64,000 bases of DNA from G965233625 sp965233625 (GCA_965233625.1 OZ247499.1:4774001-4838000); one strand, 5' to 3'. Shown: positions 34,646 to 44,363, numbered from the stretch's first letter. Notes: generated by a model from the sequence alone, not told the origin. A program made the numbers and translations.

Positions 34646-35226
34646 GAGCAGCAATACCAGTCGGCCAGCCAGGGACCACTAGTCAGGGCCGCCGCACGGG
34701 CATCGCGCCCCAACCTAGCAATCATGGCTAAGGATGGACATTCAATGATAAGGGCGAATGACCCATCGCCCACCGCAGACCTTACTTCGCCCCAACAATC
34801 TGCAGACAACCGCACAAGTTTTGTGGGTGAAACCACGTTCCATGGACACCACACAAAATCAGGCGCCGTTGTTCAGTTCTTTGCCCCAGTTCTGGTCTGC
34901 GCTTCTAAGCTGGCCTGGCTTTTTTTCAAGCAACCGGTCGCCGGGAATCGCCCCGCAACGGTTGCCCGCAGAGGCATTCAAGCCTCTTTTGTGTCATAGG
35001 GGAAAATCCTACCCAATCTTTGTTTTTTGTCAATCTGAAAATTACCCGGCCCGTGGAAAAATAGCGTGTTTGCGTCCCTTTGCGCGGCGTTGATCTTAAC
35101 CCCTTGTGACTACGGTAGGGCCGGACTATCCTACGTGTTTTCGGTCTTGCGCCGCAACTATTGGCAATAGTCTTCTTTTAATAAGCTTTTGCCAAGCGGT
35201 TTATGTCGTTTGCAACAGGTAATGCA
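34646..35226 (+). promoter_or_regulatory. ilvN-ilvC upstream region with two hairpins
   Basis: A 580-bp non-coding region upstream of ilvN. At 34930-34965 GCAACCG pairs perfectly with CGGTTGC (loop about 22 nt). At 34970-34987 AGAGGC pairs with GCCTCT and is followed by TTTT at 34987-34990, the layout of an attenuator or weak terminator. A short frame from about 34840 has several Leu residues (APLFSSLPQFWSALLSW) and could be a leader peptide, but the Leu/Ile/Val bias is modest. Attenuation by branched-chain amino acids is plausible, not demonstrated. Confidence 0.35.
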
Positions 35227-35778
35227 ATGGGTCAGCGCCACGTACTTTCGGCCATCGTACAGAATGTGCCGGGGGTTCTCGCTCACATTTCGGGGATGTT
35301 AGCCTCACGGGGTTACAACATCGATTCACTCGCCGTTGGCGAAACTGAGGACGATAAGCTCTCGCGGATGACCTTTGTGGTCGTCGGCGACGATGCGGTC
35401 CTGGAGCAGGTTGGCAAGCAGATTGAAAAGATCGTCACTGTCGTCAAAGTGATCGACATCAGCGCCCAGGACTATGTCGAACGCGACCTGATGCTGATAA
35501 AGGTAAGCGCCCCAAAGGGTTCCGACCGCGCGGAAATCCGCGAACTGGTGGAAATCTTCCGCGGGCGGATTGTTGACGTTGGCGCCGATGAGCTGATGAT
35601 CGAAATCTCCGGCCGCGAACGCAAGATCGAAGCCTTCATTGAACGGATGCGTCCTTACGGCATTACGGAACTGGTCCGGACCGGCCGTATTGCGATGGTG
35701 CGAAGCGTCGATCCAGACGCCCCCGCCAACAGCCGGCCACACCTTCACGAAAGTTCGCTCAACCGCTTCACCCACTAG
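35227..35778 (+). CDS. ilvN: Acetolactate synthase small (regulatory) subunit
   Basis: A 183-residue regulatory subunit. It activates the IlvB catalytic subunit and confers valine feedback inhibition. The ACT domain is exact at the N-terminus: HVLSAIVQNVPGVLAHISGM and LASRGYNIDSLAVGETED. The second domain contains DLMLIKVSAPKGSDRAEIRE, IVDVGADELMIEISGRERKI and YGITELVRTGRIAMVR. ATG 35227 is chosen by family alignment and AGG 8 nt upstream; an ATG 24 bp earlier is possible. ilvC follows after 162 bp, the common ilvN-ilvC arrangement, while ilvB is not in the window. Confidence 0.96.
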   Translation: MGQRHVLSAIVQNVPGVLAHISGMLASRGYNIDSLAVGETEDDKLSRMTFVVVGDDAVLEQVGKQIEKIVTVVKVIDISAQDYVERDLMLIKVSAPKGSDRAEIRELVEIFRGRIVDVGADELMIEISGRERKIEAFIERMRPYGITELVRTGRIAMVRSVDPDAPANSRPHLHESSLNRFTH

Positions 35779-35940
35779 AGGGGTCGCGATTGGCGAATGA
35801 CAGGAAGTCCGTAGCAGCCGGGCAGCGCATGACGCATGCCCGGCGTTGAGCTAACGATTAGCGCACCATTCTTGTCCGCGCTGCGGACCTTCCCAACATC
35901 CCACATTCCAACACACAAAAAAACTCGCAGGACCATTTCC

Positions 35941-36951
<1,011 letters not shown>

Positions 36952-36990
36952 GCGCACGCAAGCAGGGCGACAGAAGGACGGAATTTGTAT

Positions 36991-37035
36991 CCCCTCACCC
37001 TAACCCTCTCCCCAAAGGGGCGAGGGGACCAGATG
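36991..37035. repeat. Interspersed GC-rich repeat (copy between ilvC and the next gene)
   Basis: CCCCTCACCCTAACCCTCTC followed by CCCAAAGGGGCGAGGGGACC. Its reverse complement is nearly identical to 46511-46556, which makes it a dispersed family. CCCC/GGGG arms around AAA can form a hairpin and might serve as a terminator for ilvC, though no T-run follows. Confidence 0.75.
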
Positions 37036-37158
37036 GGGCAGTGGATAACGCCACAACATCGCATCTGCACCTGGCGATATGTCAAACGTCGCGTATCTGA
37101 CTACAATGCTATCCGGCTGAAACAATCCGCATCCATACACCCGGAAGGTTGAATTGCG

Positions 37159-37422
37159 ATGGCTGAGATCTACGCGACGTTTGAAAAAATCCAGGAAGGC
37201 GACCGCATCCGCGTGCGGCACGAAGTGAAAGTCGGCTTCCGCACGTGGGAGGCCGATACCGAAGGCGAAGTGGTCAAAAAAGACCGCCGCCGTCATGGTC
37301 TGCACCGGCAGCGGAACTTCGACGATAAAGTCTTCAGCGACATCGTCGTACTCAAACGTCCCGACGGCGAACTAACCACGATCACAGTGGACGAATTCAG
37401 CCAGATCGAAATCTTGAGCTAA
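37159..37422 (+). CDS. Small conserved-looking hypothetical protein
   Basis: An 87-residue cytoplasmic protein (MAEIYATFEKIQEGDRIRVR start). It is basic in the middle (VVKKDRRRHGLHRQRNFDDK) and acidic at the end. The arrangement of short hydrophobic-alternating stretches suggests a small beta-barrel, reminiscent of SH3-like or KOW-type folds, but this is a guess. ATG 37159 with GGAAGG some 10 nt upstream. It lies 207 bp after ilvC and is the last plus-strand gene before a minus-strand block. Confidence 0.7.
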   Translation: MAEIYATFEKIQEGDRIRVRHEVKVGFRTWEADTEGEVVKKDRRRHGLHRQRNFDDKVFSDIVVLKRPDGELTTITVDEFSQIEILS

Positions 37423-37491
37423 CTACGCGACGCTCTTACGTCGCTCAGCCTGAAACGCGATGCAGGACAATTGTTCGCTTCGCTGCGTGCA

Positions 37492-38181
37492 TCAATCTGT
37501 TGAACGCTTAAGGTGCTGCACCACGACGTCGAACGCTGCTAAATTTCGCGGCGATAGTGAGATATTCTGCACGCTATTCAGCCGGTGCAAGTTCTCGTAG
37601 CTTTCAAGCCCGGGCGCCAATTTGAACCATTCTTTGACGGCGCGCATGGCAATGATAAGTTTCCCGTCCGCCATCGCCTGCTTCACAAGATGAACGGAGT
37701 AATCCGCTGACGGCGCCATGCCGCTTGGCGAGATGGACTTTGGAATGCGATGGTATCTGGTGGAATGGTAGGGAAACAGCTCCACGAGCATGAGGTTGCG
37801 GGCCAACTGCTCGACGCTAACTTCATCGATAAGCCAGCGTAGTTTCTGGCGTGACCATCTGCTGCCGGGATACTCTGCGAATCTATCGTCCAGGTAGTAA
37901 TAGGGCGTTGCCTGCGTCTGGTGAGAAAGGTTCGCCAGCAGTGTCTCGCGGAACTCCGCCAAACGGTGAAGTTCATCATCCTGCGATGAATAGCCCGGAT
38001 TTAAACCCAATAGATACACCGCCGCCGACGGGGAGCCGACAAATGGCTCTGGATACAGTTGCGTTTGCACCATGAATTCCGGCGATTCCTGGTACTGGAT
38101 GTTAAAGGCTTGAATCGCCGCTGCATCTTGCGGGAGCACAAATGGTGCGCTGGCTGGAAGCGCGGTCCAGGGGTTCATCAT
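37492..38181 (-). CDS. Uracil-DNA-glycosylase-superfamily-like protein (tentative)
   Basis: A 229-residue protein with no signal peptide. VYLLGLNPGYSSQDDE near residues 55-70 resembles motif A of the UDG superfamily (G-x-N-P/D-P-G), and LMLVELFPYHSTRYHRIP downstream suits the conserved core strand. The usual C-terminal motif H-P-S is not obvious. It could be a structural relative that does not act on uracil. It is followed by no other minus-strand gene nearby and lies downstream of the sigma factor terminator, so it is transcribed separately. Confidence 0.5.
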   Translation of the reverse strand: MMNPWTALPASAPFVLPQDAAAIQAFNIQYQESPEFMVQTQLYPEPFVGSPSAAVYLLGLNPGYSSQDDELHRLAEFRETLLANLSHQTQATPYYYLDDRFAEYPGSRWSRQKLRWLIDEVSVEQLARNLMLVELFPYHSTRYHRIPKSISPSGMAPSADYSVHLVKQAMADGKLIIAMRAVKEWFKLAPGLESYENLHRLNSVQNISLSPRNLAAFDVVVQHLKRSTD

Positions 38182-38237
38182 GTCTGTTGTTCAGTCTCGA
38201 CGACGATGGTAGGCAAACGGCAGGCGGGCAACAAAAA

Positions 38238-38262
38238 CGGCCCGGAGGGTTGCTCCGGGCCG
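38238..38262 (-). terminator. Rho-independent terminator of the sigma factor gene
   Basis: A perfect 10-bp stem CGGCCCGGAG / CTCCGGGCCG with a 5-nt loop. On the minus strand it is followed by TTTTTGTT. It starts 47 bp after the stop at 38309. Confidence 0.93.
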
Positions 38263-38308
38263 GGGTAGTGCATGCGGGAAGGATGCACTGTTTGATTGTT
38301 GCTGGCCG

Positions 38309-39934
38309 TTAGTCGAGGAAGCCGACCAGTTCCTGGCTGCGGCTGGGTTGCTGCAGCTTGCGGACGGCTTTGGCCTCGATCTGACGGATACGTTCGCGGG
38401 TCACTTTGAAGATGTGGCCGACTTCTTCCAGCGTGTAGCTGTAACCATCGCCCAGGCCGTAACGCAGCTTGATGATCTCGCGTTCGCGGTAGCTCAGCGT
38501 CTTTAAGACGTTATCAATGCGGTTGCGGAGCATCTCTTGCGTGGCGCCTGTGGCAGGGCTTTCGGCGGCGCCATCGGGCAGCAGATCGCCGAAGTGGCTG
38601 TCTTCACTGTTGCCAACGGGACGGTCCAGGCTGATCGGGTAGCGGCTCATGGCCAGCACGCGGCGGGCTTCTTCCACCGTGGTCTGGGCGCGACGGGCCG
38701 TTTCTTCCAGCGTGGGTTCGCGGCCAAGTTCCTGCAACAGCTGGCGGGAAACATTGCGGACGCGGGACATGGTTTCGACCATGTGCACGGGAATACGGAT
38801 CGTGCGGCTCTGATCGGCCACAGCGCGTGTGATGGCCTGACGGATCCACCAGGTGGCGTACGTACAGAACTTAAAGCCGCGGCGGTATTCAAACTTGTCC
38901 ACGGCACGCATCAGACCGGCGTTGCCTTCCTGAATCAGATCCAGGAAGCTCAGCCCGCGGTTGCGGTACTTCTTGGCGATCGAAACGACCAGCCGCAGGT
39001 TACCTTCGGACAGTTCACGTTTAGCTTGCTGATATTCCGAGTAGACACGTTTGAGGTACGAAACGCGGTTGCGGAGGCTGGTGGGTGTTTCCTGCGCCGC
39101 CATCAGAATGCTGCGGTACTCAGAAACCCAGGGCTTACGCTCGGTGGCGGGCTGACGGGCTTTGCGATGCTCATCAATGCGGGCCTTCAACTCGTCAACA
39201 CGTTCGCTGAAGTCTTCCAGCACCTTGATCATCGACTCGATACGCTGCGTACGCAGGCCGAGTTCTTCGATCAGCTGAACGCTGCGCCGGCGACGGTTGC
39301 CAAGCTGCTTCCAGGCTTCGGCCCGGCGGGCTTTGCTCTGTGATTTGCTCAGGGCAATACGATAGTCGCGGCGGTTGCGCTTCAGCAGCACTTCCAGCGT
39401 GTGCAGGTTGTGCGGCAGGCGGCCGAGGATCTGATCCTTCTCCAGGCGGTCGGTTACCGAGACCTGCACCGTGCGGTCGAATGGCAGTTCGCCATTGTGG
39501 ACACGTTTAAGCACTTTGAAGGCGGACTGAATCACGTAGTCGCATTCAAGCAGACGGGCGCGGAAACAACGGCGGGTGACTTCGATCTTGCGGGCGAGCG
39601 TTTTTTCCTGGTCGCGTGTCAGCAACGGAATTTCGCCCATTTGCGTCAGATACATACGGACCGGGTCATCAGACCACGATTCGTTTTCATCGATCGCAAG
39701 CGCAGTTTCTTCCTCTTCCGCTTTGGCCTTGGGAGTCGTCGAGGCAGTGGCTTCGTTATCGTCATCATCGTCGTCAACATCTTCAGCGTCGACGGCCGGG
39801 GCGGCTACGAACGTATCATCCTCGTCGGAATTGCGGCGGCGTGTGGAAGCGTCTTCAAAATCATCCAGGTGGGCGTCGTACAAGTGTAAACTCCTAGCTG
39901 GTACTGGTGTGGGGGAGGTATTGTCAGCAAGCAT
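38309..39934 (-). CDS. rpoD: RNA polymerase primary sigma factor (sigma-70/SigA)
   Basis: A 541-residue sigma factor. An acidic, disordered N-terminus (residues 1-85, with DVDDDDDDNEATAS) replaces a recognisable region 1.1. Region 1.2 begins at DDPVRMYLTQMGEIPLLTRD. A long, basic, non-conserved insert follows (about 130-270). Regions 2.1-2.4 are intact: LSEGNLRLVVSIAKKYRNRG LSFLDLIQEGN, then YRRGFKFCTYATWWIRQAIT RA. Region 3 and region 4 end with YTLEEVGHIFKVTRERIRQI, the -35-binding helix-turn-helix. Intact region 2.4 and 4.2 mark it as a primary-type factor. It is monocistronic, with an unusually long upstream non-coding region of 927 bp. Confidence 0.96.
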   Translation of the reverse strand: MLADNTSPTPVPARSLHLYDAHLDDFEDASTRRRNSDEDDTFVAAPAVDAEDVDDDDDDNEATASTTPKAKAEEEETALAIDENESWSDDPVRMYLTQMGEIPLLTRDQEKTLARKIEVTRRCFRARLLECDYVIQSAFKVLKRVHNGELPFDRTVQVSVTDRLEKDQILGRLPHNLHTLEVLLKRNRRDYRIALSKSQSKARRAEAWKQLGNRRRRSVQLIEELGLRTQRIESMIKVLEDFSERVDELKARIDEHRKARQPATERKPWVSEYRSILMAAQETPTSLRNRVSYLKRVYSEYQQAKRELSEGNLRLVVSIAKKYRNRGLSFLDLIQEGNAGLMRAVDKFEYRRGFKFCTYATWWIRQAITRAVADQSRTIRIPVHMVETMSRVRNVSRQLLQELGREPTLEETARRAQTTVEEARRVLAMSRYPISLDRPVGNSEDSHFGDLLPDGAAESPATGATQEMLRNRIDNVLKTLSYREREIIKLRYGLGDGYSYTLEEVGHIFKVTRERIRQIEAKAVRKLQQPSRSQELVGFLD

Positions 39935-40861
39935 CTGGCTGCGTGGTGGTGCAGCGGCTTGCCAAGGTGTTCATCGTGTTAAGTTCAACCAGGAAATTGT
40001 ACACCCGGTTAAGTGGCATGCAGCAAACTGTTCTTCATTTGGAAGAAGATGACTTATACGTTGCCACAAGCGGTTCTGCCTGCAATAGGCACTGATGACA
40101 CAAAAACACCTACGGTAAAATTGATGGTGGGTGAAGCAATGACGCGCGGGTAATCTGTTCTTGAAGTCCACCGCCACGATACGGCTGGTCATTCATTTGA
40201 CCGCCAGATAACCAGTGGATGTGCGTTGACCATGCAGTCGCTGAAAGATCTGACCGTAACGGGTAATCTAAACACCTGCCCTGCACATACCGGCTGTCTG
40301 ATTATTACGGCTGCTCGCGGTAAAGGGTTCCCTGCGGGGAAAATCTTCCAGGGCAGGGGAGTTTATGGCGGCAGCGGTGTACGGTAGGTTGCAGTGTTAA
40401 AAATTGATCTCTGAGCGCCAGTAACGCTTTAAAGCTGTAACGACATCTCACGGGTTTCCACAAACGGGATTACTACCAGATTTTCCGGTAGAATCTTAAC
40501 AATCCTTTCTCGCGGACCTCTCAAATTGTAACCACCGGCAAGCGCGGGTCCAGTATTCCTTGAATGGGAAATAGGCACTTTTCACGAATTTTGTCAACTT
40601 TTCGCCTCAATTTCTTCCATTCGTAAGTGTTTTTCTGAGAAGAGATTAACTAGCAATCGCCTAGCAAACATCGTGCCGCAGCACGGTACTTTACAGCGAC
40701 CTTGCATGGTGCTAGCAGTCTTCTGCGCCCTTCGCGGTATCGCTTCAGACAAGAAATCATAGCTCAGGTCATTCCTCGATGACAAAGCTATTTAATGCGA
40801 AGATGCTATGAATGCGCAAACTGGGTTGGATTGTATTGGGGGAGTTACCTCCGCAGCGGTA
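39935..40861. other. Long non-coding region upstream of rpoD
   Basis: A 927-bp stretch, more AT-rich than its surroundings, with no convincing gene. A 63-codon frame at 40594-40785 (minus) lacks a start signal and reads like chance. The stretch contains a compact three-helix RNA candidate at 40275-40357. It should also hold the rpoD promoter(s) near 39960-40100, but no clear consensus is visible. Confidence 0.5.
40275..40357. ncRNA. Candidate small structured RNA (three-helix)
   Basis: The closing helix CCTGCCCTG (40275-40283) / CAGGGCAGG (40349-40357) is a perfect 9 bp. Inside are TACCG (40288-40292) / CGGTA (40318-40322) and a TTCCC-TGCG-GGGAA hairpin (40329-40342). The three helices are compatible and form a three-way junction. 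No family I know matches. Strand is undetermined; the rpoD leader is transcribed leftwards. Confidence 0.35.
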
Positions 40862-41116
40862 TTAGCCGCCGCAAAGCTCCATGTACCACTCAAACAAGTC
40901 GCGAACCAGCGGAATGTAGTTGCCCAGTAGTTCCAGCGGCATGTAAAAGCTGCGGAGGATGGGCATCGATGCTTTGGGCAGCAGGCCCTGCCGCAATAGC
41001 ATCGCGACCGGGCCGATGCTGAGCACATACAGAATCGCCACGCCGAAGAAGGTGCAGATGATGACCGGCAGCCAGATACTACCAGCCTTGCTGCGGGAGT
41101 GGTTCCGGGTATTCAT
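40862..41116 (-). CDS. Small membrane protein
   Basis: An 84-residue protein with one clear membrane helix at about residues 13-38 (IWLPVIICTFFGVAILYVLS) and a second moderately hydrophobic stretch (FYMPLELLGNYIPLVRDLF). It begins MNTRNHSRSKAG at 41116 and follows the Dabb-protein gene by 21 bp, so it is probably co-transcribed. Function unknown. Confidence 0.6.
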   Translation of the reverse strand: MNTRNHSRSKAGSIWLPVIICTFFGVAILYVLSIGPVAMLLRQGLLPKASMPILRSFYMPLELLGNYIPLVRDLFEWYMELCGG

Positions 41117-41137
41117 GCCAGGCGCTGTCGCGTGGTG

Positions 41138-41530
41138 CTACTTGGCCACGTAGTCAAACACCAGCACCTGTTCGAGGCGGCCGCCGACTAGTTTGACGAA
41201 CTCTTTGTGCGCCGGGTGGGGCAGGTAGGTGTCGCGGCCTTTGACATCGTCGAAGGTGACAACGAAGCAGTGCGTGAAACCGGCTGCTTTGTTTTCGACA
41301 CTGATATCGGTGCCCATTTCAAAGTCTTTGATCACGTCGATCTTTTTGGGCAGCGCGGCGAAAGCGTCCACCACTTCCTGCACCTGCGCTTTCGTCTGCG
41401 TGTCTTTAAACTGGAACAGCACGACGTGCCGTAATTTGGCGGTAGGCTCTGCAGCCATGGTGACTCCGCCCGCAAGCAGTAGCAGGGAAGAAAGAACGAA
41501 GGTGAAAATAAAGAGCCGGCGTAGCCACAT
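41138..41530 (-). CDS. Exported Dabb-family (stress-responsive A/B barrel) protein
   Basis: A 130-residue protein with a signal peptide (MWLRRLFIFTFVLSSLLLLA to MAAEPT) and a dimeric alpha/beta-barrel (Dabb) domain. LRHVVLFQFKDTQTKAQVQE is the start signature, and YLPHPAHKEFVK, containing the H-P-x-H motif, is its usual end. Family members are small stress-linked proteins or ligand-binding cyclases; no catalytic residue is evident. It forms a two-gene unit with the small membrane protein downstream. Confidence 0.88.
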   Translation of the reverse strand: MWLRRLFIFTFVLSSLLLLAGGVTMAAEPTAKLRHVVLFQFKDTQTKAQVQEVVDAFAALPKKIDVIKDFEMGTDISVENKAAGFTHCFVVTFDDVKGRDTYLPHPAHKEFVKLVGGRLEQVLVFDYVAK

Positions 41531-41638
41531 GGTGGGTGTCTCCTGAGAACAGTTGCATTAGAAACTGACCTCCACCATAGCCCGGCGCACACGATTTTCA
41601 ATGCGCCGGACGCAGTTCATATCTCAGCCTCTACGGGC

Positions 41639-42301
41639 TTACTTGCGGTCCTGCGGCGTGACGCCCACAACCATATCGAAGTTGCCGGCCAGTTCGTTGA
41701 TCCGCGAGCCCTGTACGGGTTTGAAATCCACCAGCAGCAGGTTGCGCTGTTGTTCAGGCAGACGCATGAGAATGCCGTCGCGGCGGTTGTTGGCGTCGCC
41801 TTTCACATACAGCTGGGTCGTCAGCACCCGTCTGCCGCCATGATTCACGAGCATGTGAATGTGCGGTGTGCGGCCGGGGTATGGGACCGGGCGGATGGTG
41901 CGGAAGTAGTATTCGCCTTTGCTGCCCGTCAGGAAGCGGCCGAAACCCTGGAAGTTCGTATCGTATTTCTGGCGGCTGGCGCTGCGGCTGTGCAGGTATA
42001 CGCCGTTGTTGTCGCACTGCCAGGCTTCCACCACGGCGTTCCGTAAGGGCTGTCCGCTGGTGGTCAGCACGCGGCCGGTCAGATGGACGATCTGCCCGGT
42101 GGCGGGCGTGATTTTATCGTTCAGCACCAGCAGGTCGTTATCGGTATCCAGCGGCAGGCGGTCCGGGTAGAAGGGGCCTTCGGTCTGCGGCGGCGTCCGC
42201 GAAAGCTCTTCGGCAAAGGCGCCGGCCGTGGTGAACAGCGCAGCGCTGGCGGCGGCGGCCTGTAAGAAACGGCGGCGGTTCTTCAATATAATGATGGACA
42301 T
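41639..42301 (-). CDS. Intradiol ring-cleavage dioxygenase (protocatechuate 3,4-dioxygenase-like)
   Basis: A 220-residue exported protein. The start ATG 42301 (AGGA 4 nt upstream) gives MSIIILKNRRRFLQAAAASA, a twin-arginine-like signal with RRR-F-L-Q. The catalytic domain has TPPQTEGPFYPDRLPLDTDN, VVEAWQCDNNGVYLHS, YYFRTIRPVPYPGRTPHIHM and LYVKGDANNRRDGIL, the Tyr and His ligands of the non-haem Fe(III) site being in these blocks. It cleaves catechol-type rings between the hydroxyls. Neighbours do not form an aromatic-degradation cluster. The Tat-like leader matches folded export of a metalloprotein. Confidence 0.88.
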   Translation of the reverse strand: MSIIILKNRRRFLQAAAASAALFTTAGAFAEELSRTPPQTEGPFYPDRLPLDTDNDLLVLNDKITPATGQIVHLTGRVLTTSGQPLRNAVVEAWQCDNNGVYLHSRSASRQKYDTNFQGFGRFLTGSKGEYYFRTIRPVPYPGRTPHIHMLVNHGGRRVLTTQLYVKGDANNRRDGILMRLPEQQRNLLLVDFKPVQGSRINELAGNFDMVVGVTPQDRK

Positions 42302-42482
42302 GTTCCTAACCGTGGTTCGTCGTTGTGAGTTTTCGTAACCATTCTCTAACTGCAATCATCGCCTTGGACGCCAGAAAACGCAATAAAGATTGGCGTCGTC
42401 ACAGTAACGGTTGCGTAACAACTAACACCTTTTCAGGCGGAAAGTCGCGAACGCCCCGCCACAAACTTCTGTCGATCCTTCT

Positions 42483-43009
42483 ATGAACACCGCCACGCCA
42501 GATAACCCCGCCGGCCCCTTTAAGCCCGTAGATGCGTACGACGCCAACCTGCGGCAGTCGCTGACCCAGAAATTCTGGCAGCGCCGGCCCACCTCCGCAC
42601 CGCGGTGCAGGGGCTGGATGACGCGCAGCTTGATACGCCCTATCGCAACTGGACCATCCGCCAGATCACGCATCATCTAGCCGATAGTCATCTGCATGTC
42701 ATGATCCGCTTTAAGTGGGCGCTGACCGAAGACAACCCGGTTATCAAAGCCTACAACGAGGCGGACTGGGTGCGGCTGGCCGATAACCGCAAAGGCGCGG
42801 TCGAGCCGTCGCTGGCGTTACTGGAAGGCATCCATACCAAATGGGTGCAGGTGCTGGATTCGCTCAGCGAAGAGCAGTTTGAAAGAACCTACCACCACCC
42901 GGAAACGGACCAGGACGTGCGACTGTGGATCACGCTGCAGAACTACGTCTGGCACAGCAAGCACCACACCGCGCAGATCACCTGGCTCCGGCAGCAGCAC
43001 GGCTGGTGA
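42483..43009 (+). pseudogene. DinB/YfiT-family (bacillithiol-transferase-like) gene with a frameshift
   Basis: The N-terminal part reads in phase from ATG 42483 (PAGPFKPVDAYDANLRQSLTQ) and the C-terminal part in another phase to 43009 (APAHLRTAVQGLDDAQLDTP...WTIRQITHHLADSHLH). Together they make one YfiT/DinB four-helix protein of about 175 residues, with the metal-binding His triad (HHLADSH and HSKHHTAQI). The phase change lies near 42569-42572; one extra base there (CAGGAAATT instead of CAGAAATT) would restore the frame. It may be a true pseudogene or a sequencing/assembly error. An internal ATG at 42605 would give only the C-terminal three-quarters. Confidence 0.8.
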
Positions 43010-43051
43010 TATCGCCACCTGCGTCCGCGCCCATCGAGAGGTGTGCTGCCG

Positions 43052-44218
43052 CTAATCCAGCCAGTCGCGGGCTTCGAGGCGTTCGGGCACGTAGGTTTCG
43101 GTCACGTAGCTGATGTCGAGATTGTTGAGCGCTTCAACTTCCAGTTTGAAGTTGTTCTCGATCATCTTGGAAATCTCTTTCTGCCACGTCCGTTTCCCTT
43201 CGAACCACGGATAGCTGGCAATCTGCTTCGCGCGTTTTTTGTCGTTGTCGCTGAGTTCGATCTGCACTTCGGGCGAAAGGCCGCAACGGTCGTAGTCGAT
43301 GCTCCGTAGGCCCAGGAACTTCGCTTCCGGGATGGCCATCCGGCTGGACTCGAACGCCAGATTGATACTTCCCTGTTTAATCACGCTGTAGATGTAGTAC
43401 CCCCAGGGGTCGTTATCCAGCACGCAATAGACGGGCAGGTTCAATTCGTTGTGCAAGCGGTTCAACAACCGTCGTACGCCGCGCGAGGGCTGACCGCCGC
43501 CGTGGGTCAGCAGGCAGTTGTTGACTTCCCAGAAGCGGTCTTCGTGGAAGCGTTGCCAGACCGTATCTTTTTCGACATGAAGGATGAACTTCGCATCGCA
43601 ACGGACAAACTCGATGACGTCCGGCTCGACGATCGAAGGAATCGCGTACCCGCCGCTGCCCATCGCAGAGCAGTCAATCGTACTGCCGCGGTCGTTCAGA
43701 ATCAGATTGCCCGCAATTTCACCCTTCTTGGCGGCGTAGAGATGCAATTCTTCGCGGAGCGCGTCCAGCAGCACTTCCATATCTTCGATCACCGGGTCGC
43801 ATTCGCCCTGATCGTTGAAGGTGTTTTCCGAGGTGCCTTTGATGGTTTTCTTCAGCAGGTAATACAACCCTCGAATACTGGTCGTCTTACCGGTTTCGAT
43901 CAGTTCCTTACAGCCGCGGCCGACCAGCATGGTCTGCATGTACGAACGCGCCTGGGCGACGTTAAAAAGTTCGCGACGGTTGGTGTTCTTGCCCATCTCG
44001 ATAAAACGCTTGCGTTTGTTGTAACGCACGTTCGAGAGAGAACGGGCCGGAATATCCAGCTTCAGGTCGCGTTTCCGCTGCACATCCTTTACGACCTCGT
44101 CCGCTAGATTCGTCAACTGCGAGAGCGTACGGCGGTCGCGGTCGGTCAGTTCCACCGGCTCATTTGATTTTGCGGCTTGAAACTTACGTGGTTTCCGTGC
44201 GGTCTTCTTTTTCGCCAT
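43052..44218 (-). CDS. top6A: DNA topoisomerase VI subunit A (Spo11-like)
   Basis: A 388-residue type IIB topoisomerase A subunit, which makes the DNA double-strand cut and passes strands with its B (ATPase) partner. The winged-helix domain carries the catalytic tyrosine in TSIRGLYYLLKKTIKG (Tyr119 or Tyr120). The Toprim domain has Glu216 in FILHVEKDTVWQRF and the D-x-D of VLDNDPWGYYIYSV (268-270). RGLYY, DNDPWG and the end DISYVTETYVPERLE agree with archaeal and plant proteins. The N-terminus (MAKKKTARKPRKFQAAKS) is basic. No B-subunit gene is adjacent, unlike the usual operon, so the partner must be elsewhere. Confidence 0.93.
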   Translation of the reverse strand: MAKKKTARKPRKFQAAKSNEPVELTDRDRRTLSQLTNLADEVVKDVQRKRDLKLDIPARSLSNVRYNKRKRFIEMGKNTNRRELFNVAQARSYMQTMLVGRGCKELIETGKTTSIRGLYYLLKKTIKGTSENTFNDQGECDPVIEDMEVLLDALREELHLYAAKKGEIAGNLILNDRGSTIDCSAMGSGGYAIPSIVEPDVIEFVRCDAKFILHVEKDTVWQRFHEDRFWEVNNCLLTHGGGQPSRGVRRLLNRLHNELNLPVYCVLDNDPWGYYIYSVIKQGSINLAFESSRMAIPEAKFLGLRSIDYDRCGLSPEVQIELSDNDKKRAKQIASYPWFEGKRTWQKEISKMIENNFKLEVEALNNLDISYVTETYVPERLEARDWLD

Positions 44219-44363
44219 CCGTTGGTTCTTCCGTGCTCGTCACTGATGTAAGGCGAAGCTGCCTTCGCCCGTGCTGCCTAGATGCTATATTTTGCCGTGC
44301 ATCTGCAACAGATGCTATGCCAGTTGACGCGCATCTCTGAGAGGTTCTACGCGCGACGGCGAT

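Noticed and set aside
40594..40785. 63-codon minus-strand frame upstream of the small membrane protein
   Set aside because: No ribosome-binding site, no motif, AT-rich non-coding surroundings.
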